This document shows, in pieces, positions 16,748-25,923 of a stretch of 64,000 nucleotides of DNA (its first letter is position 1; the number at the start of each line of letters is the position of its first letter). A model generated the notes under the pieces. It saw only the letters and a list, made by a program, of their open reading frames with translations, searched no databases and had not been told where the DNA came from. Origin of the DNA: Arthrobacter_N sp051262515 (GTDB lineage Bacteria > Actinomycetota > Actinomycetes > Actinomycetales > Micrococcaceae); the NCBI RefSeq assembly GCF_051262515.1, contig NZ_JBIMER010000001.1:372001-436000 (forward strand), given 5' to 3'. The position numbers and the translations under genes are program-made.

Positions 16748-18739
16748 GTGTCAACCAAACGCCATGGCGTGCTTCCTTCGCGAACGGAAAAGCTCGTCAG
16801 CCTCACCTATGCCCTGATGTTCCACAAGCGCGGCTACACCAAGGACGAACTGCGCCGGCGTGTGGACGATTACAAGGCATTGAGCGACGAGGCGTTCGAG
16901 CGTAAGTTCGAGCGTGACAAGGAGGACCTCCGCGCGCTGGGCGTGCCTCTCGAAACACTCGGCGGCGATCCGCTGAGCGAGAACAACCGCCAGGACAGCC
17001 GCTACCGCATCCTTCCCGAGCGGTACCGGCTTCCCGAGGTCTCCTTCGACGCGGAGGAGGGGCTCGCCCTCGGCCTGGCCGCGCGGATTTGGAAGAATCC
17101 CACCGTGGAGACGGCTGCCGCGCGCGCCATCAGCCGGCTGTCGGCGGGGGAGCGGAGAGACGCGGAAGCCGACTTCGAGACGTTCGAGCCCAGGCTGCAC
17201 GCCGGCGACGCCGTATTCCCCGATCTGCTGCGCGCGGTGTGGGACCGATCGCCGGTGAGGTTTACGTACAGGAGCGTCGGTGGCGGGGAATCCTTGCGGC
17301 GGGTGGATCCGTGGGGAATCGGGAGCAGGTTCGGAAACTGGTATCTGGTGGCCTGGGACCACGACCGAAACGACCGGCGCATCTTCCGGCTCTCACGGAT
17401 CGTTTCGGGAATTGCCCGCGTGTCCGGCGTGGTTCGGCGGCCGTCCGACTTCCGTGTCGCCGAGGTGCTCGATGGGCTTGACCCCGTCACGTCGACGGTC
17501 GAGGCCGAGTTGCAGTTGCGACCGGGACGGGGGCTCGCCTTCCGGGCCGCTGCCACGAAGAGCGGCGGCGCCACCGTTGACGGCTACGACGTCGTGCGGA
17601 TCGCGTTTCACGACGCCGAGGCGACGTCGGCCGAGATCGCCGAACTGGGTCATGCCGCTCGGGTCGTCTCACCCCCGCAACTGCGCGAGGCGGTCCTGCG
17701 GCGACTGCGGGATGCCGCCGCTGAACAAGCCCGGGAGGTGGCCCCCTACACACTCGCTTCCGGCCGTGCCCCGGGACGGCCACCGGCCACGGACGTCGTC
17801 GCCCGGGCCCTGGACATCATCGCGTACGTGGTTCGTGAGGGTGCGCCCCGGATCGACGAGACGGCCGCCCGGTTCGGCCTGACCCGGCAGCGTTTGATCG
17901 GGGACCTGGCCATGATCCAGATGTGCGGCGTCCCGAACGGCTACCACGACGAGCTCATCGACGTCGACTACGAGGGCGACACCGTCAGCATCAGCAACGC
18001 CGAGGGACTGGCGGAACCGATCCGGCTGAACCTCACCGAGGCGTTCTCGCTGATTGTCGGTCTACGCACCATGCTGGACCTGCCAACACTGCGCCGGCCC
18101 GAGGCCGCCCGTTCGGCCTTGACCAAGTTGGAGGGGGCCGCCGGGGAATTCGGGGACATCGGCGAACTGGTGTCGGCACGGTTGGCGTCGGCGGAGGACA
18201 CCGACCGCATGGCGGCCCTCGCGGACGCGATCGGGGATCACCGCGTCGTCACGCTTGGCTATTACACCGCGGACCGCGACGAGATCGCGGACCGCGACGT
18301 CGAGCCGGTGCGTCTCATCGAGGACGGCGGGCGCGCGTATCTGCAGGCGTGGTGCCGCAAGGTCGCCGGTCCCCGCAACTTCCGGATCGACAGGATCCAG
18401 TCGATTGCAGTGGCGGACGAGACCTTCGAACCCTCCACGGAACGACACGCGGCCATGCAGGAGCGGCTCTTCACACCGGGTGCCGACGACGCCGTCGTCG
18501 TCTTGTCCTTCGCGTCGCGTCAGGGGGACCTGCTCGAGGATTTCGCGCCGAGCCGCACGGCACGCGGCGAAAACGGACGAACGCTGGCCGAGGTGCGTAT
18601 AGCTTCTCCCCTGAGGTTGCCGGGCCTGGTGGCGCGCCATGGCGGGGACATGGCCGTCGTCGATCCGCCGGAACTGGCGGAGGCGGCACGTGGGTGGTTG
18701 CGGGAAGCAATGGCGGGCTATGGAGAGGAAACGACGTGA
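16748..18739 (+). CDS. PafB-PafC fusion, WYL-domain DNA-damage transcriptional activator
   Basis: A 663-residue fusion of two WYL regulators that are separate genes (pafB, pafC) in mycobacteria. The order is: winged HTH (residues about 10-75), WYL domain 1 (about 150-230, FTYRSVGGGESLRRVDPWGI), WCX extension, a second HTH (about 350-420, AARFGLTRQRLIGDL), WYL domain 2 (about 495-575, VTLGYYTADRDE) and a second WCX. In mycobacteria PafBC activates the LexA-independent DNA-damage genes; the WYL domains are thought to sense single-stranded DNA. The Arthrobacter protein of known structure is also fused. The GTG at 16748 has no RBS; TAACGT at 16735-16740 ends seven bases before it. Confidence 0.93.
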   Translation: MSTKRHGVLPSRTEKLVSLTYALMFHKRGYTKDELRRRVDDYKALSDEAFERKFERDKEDLRALGVPLETLGGDPLSENNRQDSRYRILPERYRLPEVSFDAEEGLALGLAARIWKNPTVETAAARAISRLSAGERRDAEADFETFEPRLHAGDAVFPDLLRAVWDRSPVRFTYRSVGGGESLRRVDPWGIGSRFGNWYLVAWDHDRNDRRIFRLSRIVSGIARVSGVVRRPSDFRVAEVLDGLDPVTSTVEAELQLRPGRGLAFRAAATKSGGATVDGYDVVRIAFHDAEATSAEIAELGHAARVVSPPQLREAVLRRLRDAAAEQAREVAPYTLASGRAPGRPPATDVVARALDIIAYVVREGAPRIDETAARFGLTRQRLIGDLAMIQMCGVPNGYHDELIDVDYEGDTVSISNAEGLAEPIRLNLTEAFSLIVGLRTMLDLPTLRRPEAARSALTKLEGAAGEFGDIGELVSARLASAEDTDRMAALADAIGDHRVVTLGYYTADRDEIADRDVEPVRLIEDGGRAYLQAWCRKVAGPRNFRIDRIQSIAVADETFEPSTERHAAMQERLFTPGADDAVVVLSFASRQGDLLEDFAPSRTARGENGRTLAEVRIASPLRLPGLVARHGGDMAVVDPPELAEAARGWLREAMAGYGEETT

Positions 18740-19086
18740 TCGACTGGTGGGTTTGGGTGTTGCTGTGGCTGTTCCTCGTCGCGGCGACCGCATTGTTCTT
18801 CGTTGTCTGTGCCCTTCGCCTTTACCACGGTGCCATGCGCTTGCTGGACGAGGTCGGCGACGCCACGGAGCGGCTCCAGCTCGGCGACTTCGGCCATGCG
18901 CCCGATTCGTCCGATCCGGAACGCCCCGGCGTGGGGGTGGCCGCGGTCTTCCGCGCGCCGGCCGAGGCCATGCGGGAGTACGACGCCGGTAAATCCGTCC
19001 GTCGCGCAAGGCGCCGCGTGCGGCGCGTGGAGGGGAAACGGGTCCGATCCCAGCCCCAGCGAATACGCGACGTCCTACAACCGTGA
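18736..19086 (+). CDS. small membrane protein of unknown function
   Basis: A 116-residue protein starting at a GTG that overlaps the pafBC stop codon. One strongly hydrophobic segment (about residues 3-30, WWVWVLLWLFLVAATALFF) anchors it, with the rest in the cytoplasm. The C-terminal 40 residues are very basic (VRRARRRVRRVEGKRV). No known domain is recognised. The overlap with pafBC and the position just before tatA suggest co-transcription from pafBC into tatAC. It is not a TatB: it lacks the Phe-Gly hinge after the membrane segment. Confidence 0.7.
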   Translation: MIDWWVWVLLWLFLVAATALFFVVCALRLYHGAMRLLDEVGDATERLQLGDFGHAPDSSDPERPGVGVAAVFRAPAEAMREYDAGKSVRRARRRVRRVEGKRVRSQPQRIRDVLQP

Positions 19087-19118
19087 CGTAGACTTGAGGC
19101 TGACGAAAGGAACACGCC

Positions 19119-19346
19119 ATGGGTGGATTGCAGGGATGGCATCTGGTCATCATCATTGTGCTGGCGCTGCTGCTTTTCGGCGCACCGAAACTCCCGGGGC
19201 TGGCGCGCTCGATCGGTCAGTCGCTGCGCATCTTCAAATCCGAGGTTCGTCAGATGAAGGACGACGACCCCAGAAACCCGGACGCCTCGGACGGCCCCGT
19301 CGAGGGCAAGATCGTCGATCCGGACCACCGCGACCGCAACGTCTAG
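19119..19346 (+). CDS. tatA: twin-arginine translocase subunit TatA
   Basis: A 75-residue pore-forming subunit of the Tat system, which exports folded proteins. A short membrane helix (HLVIIIVLALLLF) is followed by the Phe-Gly hinge (LFGAPKLPGLARSIG), an amphipathic helix and an acidic, disordered tail (KDDDPRNPD). GAAAGGA precedes the ATG. tatC follows six bases downstream. No tatB lies nearby; in actinobacteria tatB is normally at a separate site near sigE. Confidence 0.95.
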   Translation: MGGLQGWHLVIIIVLALLLFGAPKLPGLARSIGQSLRIFKSEVRQMKDDDPRNPDASDGPVEGKIVDPDHRDRNV

Positions 19347-19352
19347 AGTTCG

Positions 19353-20183
19353 ATGGCGGCAAAGGTAGGGCGCTCATCCAACCCGGACGGGAGGATGGCC
19401 CTCAAGGAGCACCTCGTTGAGTTGCGCAATCGTCTCTTCATAGCGCTCATTGCGCTGTTCCTCGCCACGGTCGGCGGGTTTTTCCTGTACTACCCGGTGT
19501 TGATGCTCCTCGTTGAACCGGTCAAGGCCGTGGGCGGCGAGGTGAACTTCGCTTCCGTGGTGTCGCCCTTCGACAACATGATCAAGATCTCTGTTTTCCT
19601 GGGACTGATCATGTCCAGCCCCGTCTGGCTCTACGAGCTGTGGGCCTTCATCGTTCCCGGTTTGAAGAAGACCGAAAAGCACACCGCGCTGGCCTTCATC
19701 GGGGCGGCGGTTCCCCTGTTCCTGCTCGGCCTCGGCCTGGCGTACTGGATCCTGCCGACGGCCCTGAAGTTCTTCCTGGGGCTCACACCGGACCAGGCCA
19801 CGAACATCGTGGAGGTGGACGTCTACCTCAACTTCGTGATCCGGCTCCTGCTCGCGTTCGGCGTGGCACTGATCATTCCGGTGCTGATGGTGGGCCTGAA
19901 CCTCATCGGGATCCTGCCGGGACGCGTGATCGTGAAGAACTGGCGCATCACGGTGTTCATCATCTGTCTGGTCGCCGCCATGGCGGCACCGGGCGGGGAC
20001 GCACTAACGATGTTCGCGCTGGCGGGTCCGTTGCTGGTGGTCTTCGCCGCGGCCACGGGCTTCTGTCTGGTCCACGACAAGCGCAAGGCCAAGCGCCTGG
20101 CGACGCTGGAGGCGGAGAACGCCGCCGCGGCGGACGGCAAGGGCACGGATATCGGAACGTCCCCGGACATCGATACGCTGTAG
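19353..20183 (+). CDS. tatC: twin-arginine translocase subunit TatC
   Basis: A 276-residue polytopic membrane protein that binds the twin-arginine signal peptide. The N-terminal signature is MALKEHLVELRNRLF, followed by six membrane segments and the conserved SPFDNMIKISVFLGLIMSSPVWLYELWAFIVPGL. The C-terminal tail is charged and extends past the last helix. It is in an operon with tatA and is followed by the helicase gene after only about 43 bases. Confidence 0.96.
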   Translation: MAAKVGRSSNPDGRMALKEHLVELRNRLFIALIALFLATVGGFFLYYPVLMLLVEPVKAVGGEVNFASVVSPFDNMIKISVFLGLIMSSPVWLYELWAFIVPGLKKTEKHTALAFIGAAVPLFLLGLGLAYWILPTALKFFLGLTPDQATNIVEVDVYLNFVIRLLLAFGVALIIPVLMVGLNLIGILPGRVIVKNWRITVFIICLVAAMAAPGGDALTMFALAGPLLVVFAAATGFCLVHDKRKAKRLATLEAENAAAADGKGTDIGTSPDIDTL

Positions 20184-20226
20184 TCAAGGTCCATTGTCGA
20201 CACAGCGATTCCGAAGGGCGGACACC

Positions 20227-23061
20227 ATGGGGTCTCCGGCTGAACAGTATGCAGCCGCACGCGAAAGGGGCAAGGAGTCGAAGACCGAGCTCCACGGATT
20301 CCGGCAGACGATGAACTTCGAACTCGATCCCTTCCAGATCGAGGCCTGCCGCGCCGTGGAGGCGGGCAAGGGAGTCCTTGTCGCCGCGCCAACCGGGGCG
20401 GGCAAGACCGTGGTCGGGGAGTTTGCGGTCCATCTGGCCCTGAGCCGAGGCCTCAAGGCGTTCTACACCACTCCGATCAAGGCACTGAGCAACCAGAAGT
20501 TCGCGGAGTTGGCGGCGCGCTACGGCGCGGACCGCGTGGGGCTGTTGACGGGGGACACGACCGTCAACGGCGAGGCCGACGTCGTCGTCATGACCACCGA
20601 GGTGCTGCGCAACATGCTGTACGCGGACTCCTCGACGCTCTCCGGTCTGGCCTATGTGGTGATGGACGAGGTCCACTACCTCGCCGACAAGTTCCGTGGC
20701 GCCGTCTGGGAAGAGGTGATCATCCACCTGCCCTCTGACGTGCAAGTGGTCTCCCTGAGCGCAACCGTGTCCAATGCGGAGGAGTTCGGAGGCTGGCTGG
20801 ACACTGTACGCGGGGACACGGAGATCGTGGTCTCGGAGCACCGGCCGATACCGCTCTACCAACACGTTCTGGCGGGCGGGCGGCTGTTGGACCTGTTCGC
20901 CGGCGAGCTTTCGTTCGACCAGGCGGCCACCGAGGGCGCTTCGGGTGGCGAAACGTCGATTGCGGTGAACCCCGAACTCACGAAGCTTGCCCAGCGGGAC
21001 GAGCGTCGCTCGTTCCGCCCCGGTTCGGGGCGCGGTCGCGGTCGGGGTCGGGACCACGGCGCTCCACGCCGGCCGGAGCCGGTGGTCAGACACCAGGTGT
21101 CGCGGCCGGAGATGATCGCCACGCTGGACCGCGCCGCGTTGTTGCCGGCAATCGTCTTCATTTTCTCGCGGAAGGGCTGCGACGCCGCGGTCTCGCAATG
21201 CGTGCGTTCCGGATTGCGGCTGACCACCCAGGAAGAGGCCCTGCGCATCGAACACGCAGTCGACCTCGCGGCCTACGACCTTCCGCCCGACGACTTGGAG
21301 GTCCTGGGCTTTTGGGCCTGGCGCGAGGGTTTGCTTCGTGGTTTCGCGGCCCACCATGCCGGGCTGCTGCCGATCTTCAAGGAAGTCGTGGAGAAGCTCT
21401 TTGCACAGAATCTGGTCAAGGCCGTGTTCGCGACCGAGACATTGGCGCTGGGCGTGAACATGCCCGCCCGGTCCGTGGTTCTGGAGAAGCTCGAGAAGTT
21501 CAATGGCGAGCAGCACGTCTCCGTCACTGCGGGCGAGTACACCCAGCTGACGGGCCGGGCGGGCCGCCGGGGGATCGATGTCGAGGGCCATGCCGTGGTG
21601 CTCTGGCAACCGGGAACGGACCCGGCGGCAGTCGCTGGCCTGGCCTCGCGACGGACCTACCCGCTGAACTCCAGCTTCCGGCCCACGTACAACATGAGCC
21701 TGAACCTCTCCTCGCAGTTCGGCAGGGGCCAGGCGCGGCGCATCCTCGAGTCGTCCTTCGCGCAATTCCAGGCGGACCGCTCCGTCGTGGGGCTCGCGCG
21801 CCAGGTTCGAAGCCGCGAGGAGTCGCTGGACGGATACGCGCAGGCCATGACCTGCCACCTCGGCGACTTCTCCGAGTACGCGCGCCTGCGCCAGGAGCTC
21901 AGGGACGCCGAACGCGACGTCTCCCGGACCGCCACTAGGGCGCGCCGGTCCGCGGCGGAGCAATCGCTGGGACAGCTGACGCCGGGAGACGTGGTCGACG
22001 TCCGCGGTCCGCGCCGCCTGGGCCGGTGCGTCGTCATCGGGCTCTCCGATTCGCACCGGGACATGCGCCCCACGGTTCTGACCGAGGATAGGCAGATCCG
22101 CCGCATCGGGGTCCAGGACCTTGATGGACCGGTCGACGTCGTCTCCCGGATTCGCGTCCCCAAGGGTTTCACTGGCCGGACGCCGAAGGAGCGCAAGGAC
22201 CTGGCGGCCTCCCTGCGCAACGCCCTGCACGAGCGGCGGCCCCCACGCCGCGAGGCGGCCGGTTTCGACTTCTCCGGGACCGCCGATCAGGACGCCAAAA
22301 TCTCGAGGCTGCGCGGTGCGCTCAAGCGGCATCCCTGCCACGGATGCGGCGAGCGCGAGGACCACGCCCGCTGGGCCGAACGGTGGTGGAAGCTGCGCCA
22401 GGAGACTGATCGGCTGTCCGGGCAAATCAGCGGACGCACCAACACGATCGCCAAGACGTTCGACCGGGTCTGCACTGTACTTGAGGCGTACGGATACCTG
22501 GCGGTCCCACGGGATGCCGCCGGTGGAAGGGAATCGGACGTCCCGGTCACCACCGCCTCGGGCAACCGGCTGCGGCGCATCTACGGGGAGCGGGACCTGC
22601 TGACCTCGTTGGTCCTGGAATCCGGCGTGCTCGACGGTCTCGGCGCGGCCGAGCTGGCGGGATTCGTCACCACCCTTGTTTACCAGGCAAAGCGCGAGGA
22701 CGGGGGAGTGCATCCGAAGCTCCCCAGCCCGGCGATGGAACGGGCCTGGGATACGTCAGTCCGAGCGTGGTCCGACCTGACGGACCTCGAGGTGGCCAAC
22801 AGGCTTCCCGAAACCGCGGAACCGGAATCCGGACTCGTCTGGCCCATGTACGGTTGGGCCCGCGGCAAGGATCTCAAGGACTGCTTGCGGGGCACGGACC
22901 TGGCAGCCGGAGACTTCGTCCGATGGGCCAAACAAGTCATCGACACCCTTGACCAGCTTGCCAAGGTGCCGGACCTGCCGACGCCTTTGGCGCGCACCTG
23001 CCGGGACGCCGTGTCGGCGGTCCGGCGCGGCGTCGTCGCCTACTCTAGCGTCGCCGACTGA
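20227..23061 (+). CDS. DEVH-box superfamily 2 RNA helicase (Ski2/HelY type)
   Basis: A 944-residue ATP-dependent helicase related to eukaryotic Ski2/Mtr4 and mycobacterial HelY. Motif I is APTGAGKT (54-61), motif II DEVH near 147-150, motif III SLSAT; the C-terminal RecA domain holds ALGVNMPARSV and QLTGRAGRRGID, and a DSHCT-like helical domain lies at the end. An Arg/Gly-rich insert (about residues 258-285) sits between the RecA domains. ATG 20227 is preferred because GAAGGG precedes it and MGSPAEQYAAARERG matches the usual start; a TTG at 20194 with AAGG upstream would add eleven residues. It follows tatC closely, as in other actinobacteria. Confidence 0.92.
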   Translation: MGSPAEQYAAARERGKESKTELHGFRQTMNFELDPFQIEACRAVEAGKGVLVAAPTGAGKTVVGEFAVHLALSRGLKAFYTTPIKALSNQKFAELAARYGADRVGLLTGDTTVNGEADVVVMTTEVLRNMLYADSSTLSGLAYVVMDEVHYLADKFRGAVWEEVIIHLPSDVQVVSLSATVSNAEEFGGWLDTVRGDTEIVVSEHRPIPLYQHVLAGGRLLDLFAGELSFDQAATEGASGGETSIAVNPELTKLAQRDERRSFRPGSGRGRGRGRDHGAPRRPEPVVRHQVSRPEMIATLDRAALLPAIVFIFSRKGCDAAVSQCVRSGLRLTTQEEALRIEHAVDLAAYDLPPDDLEVLGFWAWREGLLRGFAAHHAGLLPIFKEVVEKLFAQNLVKAVFATETLALGVNMPARSVVLEKLEKFNGEQHVSVTAGEYTQLTGRAGRRGIDVEGHAVVLWQPGTDPAAVAGLASRRTYPLNSSFRPTYNMSLNLSSQFGRGQARRILESSFAQFQADRSVVGLARQVRSREESLDGYAQAMTCHLGDFSEYARLRQELRDAERDVSRTATRARRSAAEQSLGQLTPGDVVDVRGPRRLGRCVVIGLSDSHRDMRPTVLTEDRQIRRIGVQDLDGPVDVVSRIRVPKGFTGRTPKERKDLAASLRNALHERRPPRREAAGFDFSGTADQDAKISRLRGALKRHPCHGCGEREDHARWAERWWKLRQETDRLSGQISGRTNTIAKTFDRVCTVLEAYGYLAVPRDAAGGRESDVPVTTASGNRLRRIYGERDLLTSLVLESGVLDGLGAAELAGFVTTLVYQAKREDGGVHPKLPSPAMERAWDTSVRAWSDLTDLEVANRLPETAEPESGLVWPMYGWARGKDLKDCLRGTDLAAGDFVRWAKQVIDTLDQLAKVPDLPTPLARTCRDAVSAVRRGVVAYSSVAD

Positions 23062-23107
23062 CGCCGCCCCGGCCCAGGCCGGACGAACCATGGAAGGAAC
23101 CACTTTG

Positions 23108-24724
23108 ATGTCTTCGCTGGTCATGTACCGCAACGGGGCCGTGTACAGTCCCGCAGATCCCTTCGCCACGGCCATGTTGGTCGACGGCGACACCGTGGCG
23201 TGGGTGGGGCAGGAAGCGGCCGCATCCGGCCTCTTGGACGACTCCATGGAAGTGGTCGACCTCGAAGGGGCCCTGGTGGCGCCCGCGTTTTTCGACTCGC
23301 ACGTCCACCTCACGGAGACCGGCGCGGCCTTGGCCTCAATGGATCTCACGGGAGCCGGTTCCGTGGCCGAAGTCCTGGACGCGGTGTCGGGACGGGCTGC
23401 CGAGTCCACGGGGGCCGTCACCGGGGCCGGGTGGGACCAGAGCGCCTGGCCCGACGGACGCGTTCCGTCCGCGGACGAACTCGAGGCCGCGGGGGGCGGA
23501 CGCGATGTCTACCTCACACGCATCGACGTCCATTCGGGGCTCGTCAATGCCTCGTTGGCCCGGCGGCTGGAGCTGGACGGCGTGGACGGCTGGGACGGCG
23601 TCGGCACTGTCGTGCGCGAGGCCCATGCGCGCGTGCGCGAAGCCGTGTTGGACTTCAGCGACGCAGCGCGCCGGGAGCACCAACTGCGCGCGCTGCGGCA
23701 CCTGGCCTCGACCGGGCACGCCGGCGTGGCGGAGATGGCCGCGCCCCACATCGGAACCCGGCGAGACGTCGAGGTGCTGACCGGCCTGTTGGACGACGAG
23801 GGCCAGGACCATCCCGCCGTTCACATCTACTGGGCCGAAACCGCCTCCACGGCCGACGAGGCGCGCCGGCTAGCCGACGGATTCGGACAGGGCCGGTTGA
23901 GCGGCCTGGGCGGGGACCTCAACATCGACGGGTCGCTGGGCTCCCGCACGGCGTACCTTCGCGAGCCCTATGCCGACGACGCCGGTAACCGCGGCACGCT
24001 GTTCCTGGACGAGGAGGGCGTCGCCGCCCACGTGGCGGCCTGTTCGGAGGCCGGGATCCAGGCCGCGTTCCATGTGATCGGCGACGCCGGCGTCGACACC
24101 GCCGTCGCGGGTTTCCGGCTGGCGGCCGACAGGGTCGGGCTTTCCACCGTGCAGGCGGGACGGCACCGCCTGGAACACGTCGAGATCGTCGACCAGCCGG
24201 CAGTTGACGCGTTTCTGGAATTCGGCATCACCGTTTCCCTTCAGCCCGCGTTCGATGCCTACTGGGGTGGTCCCGCGGGTCAGTACGAGCAGCGCCTCGG
24301 ACCGGAGCGCAGCGCGCGGATGAACGAAGTCGGGCGGTTCCTTGCCGCGGGCGTTCCCGTCTGCCTCGGTTCCGACACCCCCGTGACGGCGGCCAGCCCG
24401 TGGGCCGCCGTACGGGCGTGCCTGGAGCACAACACTCCCGCGGCGAGGGTTTCCGCGCGTGCCGCATTCCTGGCTCACACACGTGCCGGACATCGTGCGG
24501 TCGGTGCGGCCAACCCTCTTGCCGGACAATTGGCGCCGGGGTCGGAGGCGACGTTCGCGGTGTGGGCGGCATCGGAGTTGGCGATACAGACGCCGGACGC
24601 GCGGGTATCCTCCTGGAGCACGGATGCCCGTGCGGGTACTCCGATGCTGCCCGTCCTGGAGGCCGAACTGCCGACGTGCCTGCGGACCGTTCGGGCGGGA
24701 CGGGTCATTTTCGAACGCGCCTAG
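23108..24724 (+). CDS. amidohydrolase family protein (YtcJ-like)
   Basis: A 538-residue metal-dependent hydrolase of the Amidohydro_3 group. A small beta domain (NGAVYSPADPFATAMLVDGD) precedes the TIM barrel; metal ligands are visible in FDSHVHLTETG, in HRLEHVEIVD, and in the terminal Asp of LGSDTPV. The GDLNIDGSLGSRTAYL segment is typical of YtcJ-like enzymes. The start at 23108 follows GGAAGGAA by eight bases; an ATG at 23090 also exists, without RBS. It follows the helicase gene by 46 bases. The substrate is unknown. Confidence 0.9.
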   Translation: MSSLVMYRNGAVYSPADPFATAMLVDGDTVAWVGQEAAASGLLDDSMEVVDLEGALVAPAFFDSHVHLTETGAALASMDLTGAGSVAEVLDAVSGRAAESTGAVTGAGWDQSAWPDGRVPSADELEAAGGGRDVYLTRIDVHSGLVNASLARRLELDGVDGWDGVGTVVREAHARVREAVLDFSDAARREHQLRALRHLASTGHAGVAEMAAPHIGTRRDVEVLTGLLDDEGQDHPAVHIYWAETASTADEARRLADGFGQGRLSGLGGDLNIDGSLGSRTAYLREPYADDAGNRGTLFLDEEGVAAHVAACSEAGIQAAFHVIGDAGVDTAVAGFRLAADRVGLSTVQAGRHRLEHVEIVDQPAVDAFLEFGITVSLQPAFDAYWGGPAGQYEQRLGPERSARMNEVGRFLAAGVPVCLGSDTPVTAASPWAAVRACLEHNTPAARVSARAAFLAHTRAGHRAVGAANPLAGQLAPGSEATFAVWAASELAIQTPDARVSSWSTDARAGTPMLPVLEAELPTCLRTVRAGRVIFERA

Positions 24725-25164
24725 CTACACGCATGATTCGGTGCGGCGGGCCGCAAGAGGACCCTCCGCCGACTCGCACACCTGACTAGTGTTTCCGCGC
24801 AAGCCACCTTGTCAGAAGATGGTTGACACAGGGTAACCAACGGCTAGGCTGGTCTCTCAGCGGCGACTTCGATGGTCTTTGGTCGCCCTGCCGGCATCAC
24901 GGCAACCATCACAGGACTAGGCCCCGGGAGCAGTAGAAAACAACTTCCCACGCGTCCGCGCGAGACGATGTTGGTCCGAAGTTCCCGGGGTCTTTCCGTG
25001 CCCTCCCGGAGTGGGAAACGGCCGTCCGACGGCCGGGCCGTATACTGGTTCACTGGCTTCCCCGCGTGCGGTTCGTCCGCTGTGGGGCAGGGGCGAGTCG
25101 CCCCGGCCGAGAAACGGACCCGCGCCGCGGGCTTCGCATCATCGTGTAAGAGGGGTAATACCGC
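24725..25164 (+). other. 440-base non-coding region with promoter and structured leader
   Basis: No convincing gene is present. A good promoter (TTGACA, 16-base spacer, TAGGCT) lies at 24823-24850, which would give the mannosyltransferase gene a 5' leader of about 310 bases. That leader holds an 11-base-pair stem (24919-24929 with 24983-24993) enclosing about 53 bases, and a perfect short hairpin (arms CGGCCGTC and GACGGCCG, 25019-25035). A TATACT at 25041-25046 could be a second promoter's -10. An open frame of about 100 codons crosses the region, but it lacks an RBS and any family similarity. Confidence 0.6.
24823..24850 (+). promoter_or_regulatory. vegetative sigma-factor promoter
   Basis: TTGACA at 24823-24828 and TAGGCT at 24845-24850, with 16 bases between. 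The -35 is a perfect match to the housekeeping consensus. It points toward the mannosyltransferase gene about 310 bases downstream. Confidence 0.65.
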
Positions 25165-25899
25165 GTGCGGGTAGTCACCATCATTCCGACCTACAACGAA
25201 CTCGAGTCCCTTCCCATCACCATGGGACGCCTGCGGACGGCCGTTCCGGACTCCGACGTCCTGGTTGTGGACGACAACAGCCCGGACGGAACCGGGGATC
25301 TTGTGGACCGCATGGCCGCGGACGACCCGCGAATCCATGTCTTGCACCGGACCGGCAAGGCCGGCCTCGGAGCCGCGTATCTTGCCGGATTCCGGTGGGC
25401 GCTGGACCGCGGGTACGACGTCGTCGTCGAGCTGGACGCCGACGGCTCGCACAAGCCCGAGCAATTGCCCCTCCTCCTGGCCGAGATTCCGAAGGGTGCC
25501 GACCTGGTCATCGGTTCTCGTTGGGTCAAAGGCGGTGGCGTCGTGAACTGGCCCCTGCACCGAAAGCTGATCTCGCGCGTCGGCAGCTTCTACGCGCGCA
25601 CCATGCTGGGGCTGAGGCTCAAGGACGTCACGGCCGGCTTCCGCGCCTTCCGCCGGGAGACCCTCGAGGCGTTGGATCTCGACGCGGTCGAGTCCGTCGG
25701 CTACGGGTTCCAGGTGGACATGACCTTCCGGGTCGCGCAACTGGGCAAGAACATCGTCGAGGTCCCGATCACGTTCGTGGAGCGCGAGTTGGGCGTATCC
25801 AAGATGAGCGGGAACATCGTCGTTGAGGCCATGTGGAACGTGACCCGCTGGGGCGTGGGCTCACGCTGGAAGAAGCTCACGGGAGGCTTGGGCGGCTGA
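25165..25899 (+). CDS. polyprenol monophosphomannose synthase
   Basis: A 244-residue GT2 glycosyltransferase that transfers mannose from GDP-mannose to polyprenyl phosphate, making the donor for lipomannan/lipoarabinomannan-type glycolipids and protein mannosylation. The nucleotide-sugar site is IIPTYNELESL and VVDDNSPDGTGD; the metal-binding DxD is ELDADGSHKPEQ. It corresponds to the catalytic domain of mycobacterial Ppm1, and here it is not fused to an apolipoprotein N-acyltransferase. There are no membrane segments, as in the Ppm1 catalytic half. The GTG start has AGAGGGG about nine bases upstream. A strong hairpin separates it from convergent rbpA. Confidence 0.92.
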   Translation: MRVVTIIPTYNELESLPITMGRLRTAVPDSDVLVVDDNSPDGTGDLVDRMAADDPRIHVLHRTGKAGLGAAYLAGFRWALDRGYDVVVELDADGSHKPEQLPLLLAEIPKGADLVIGSRWVKGGGVVNWPLHRKLISRVGSFYARTMLGLRLKDVTAGFRAFRRETLEALDLDAVESVGYGFQVDMTFRVAQLGKNIVEVPITFVERELGVSKMSGNIVVEAMWNVTRWGVGSRWKKLTGGLGG

Positions 25900-25923
25900 C
25901 AATCCGCCAGCCCCGCACCCCTC

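Noticed and set aside
19960..22713. 917-codon open frame on the minus strand over the helicase gene
   Set aside because: Antisense to the helicase with intact motifs; no RBS and no domain is visible.
24872..25174. 100-codon open frame before the mannosyltransferase gene
   Set aside because: No RBS or family similarity, it overlaps the GTG start of the real gene, and it crosses the stems of the leader.
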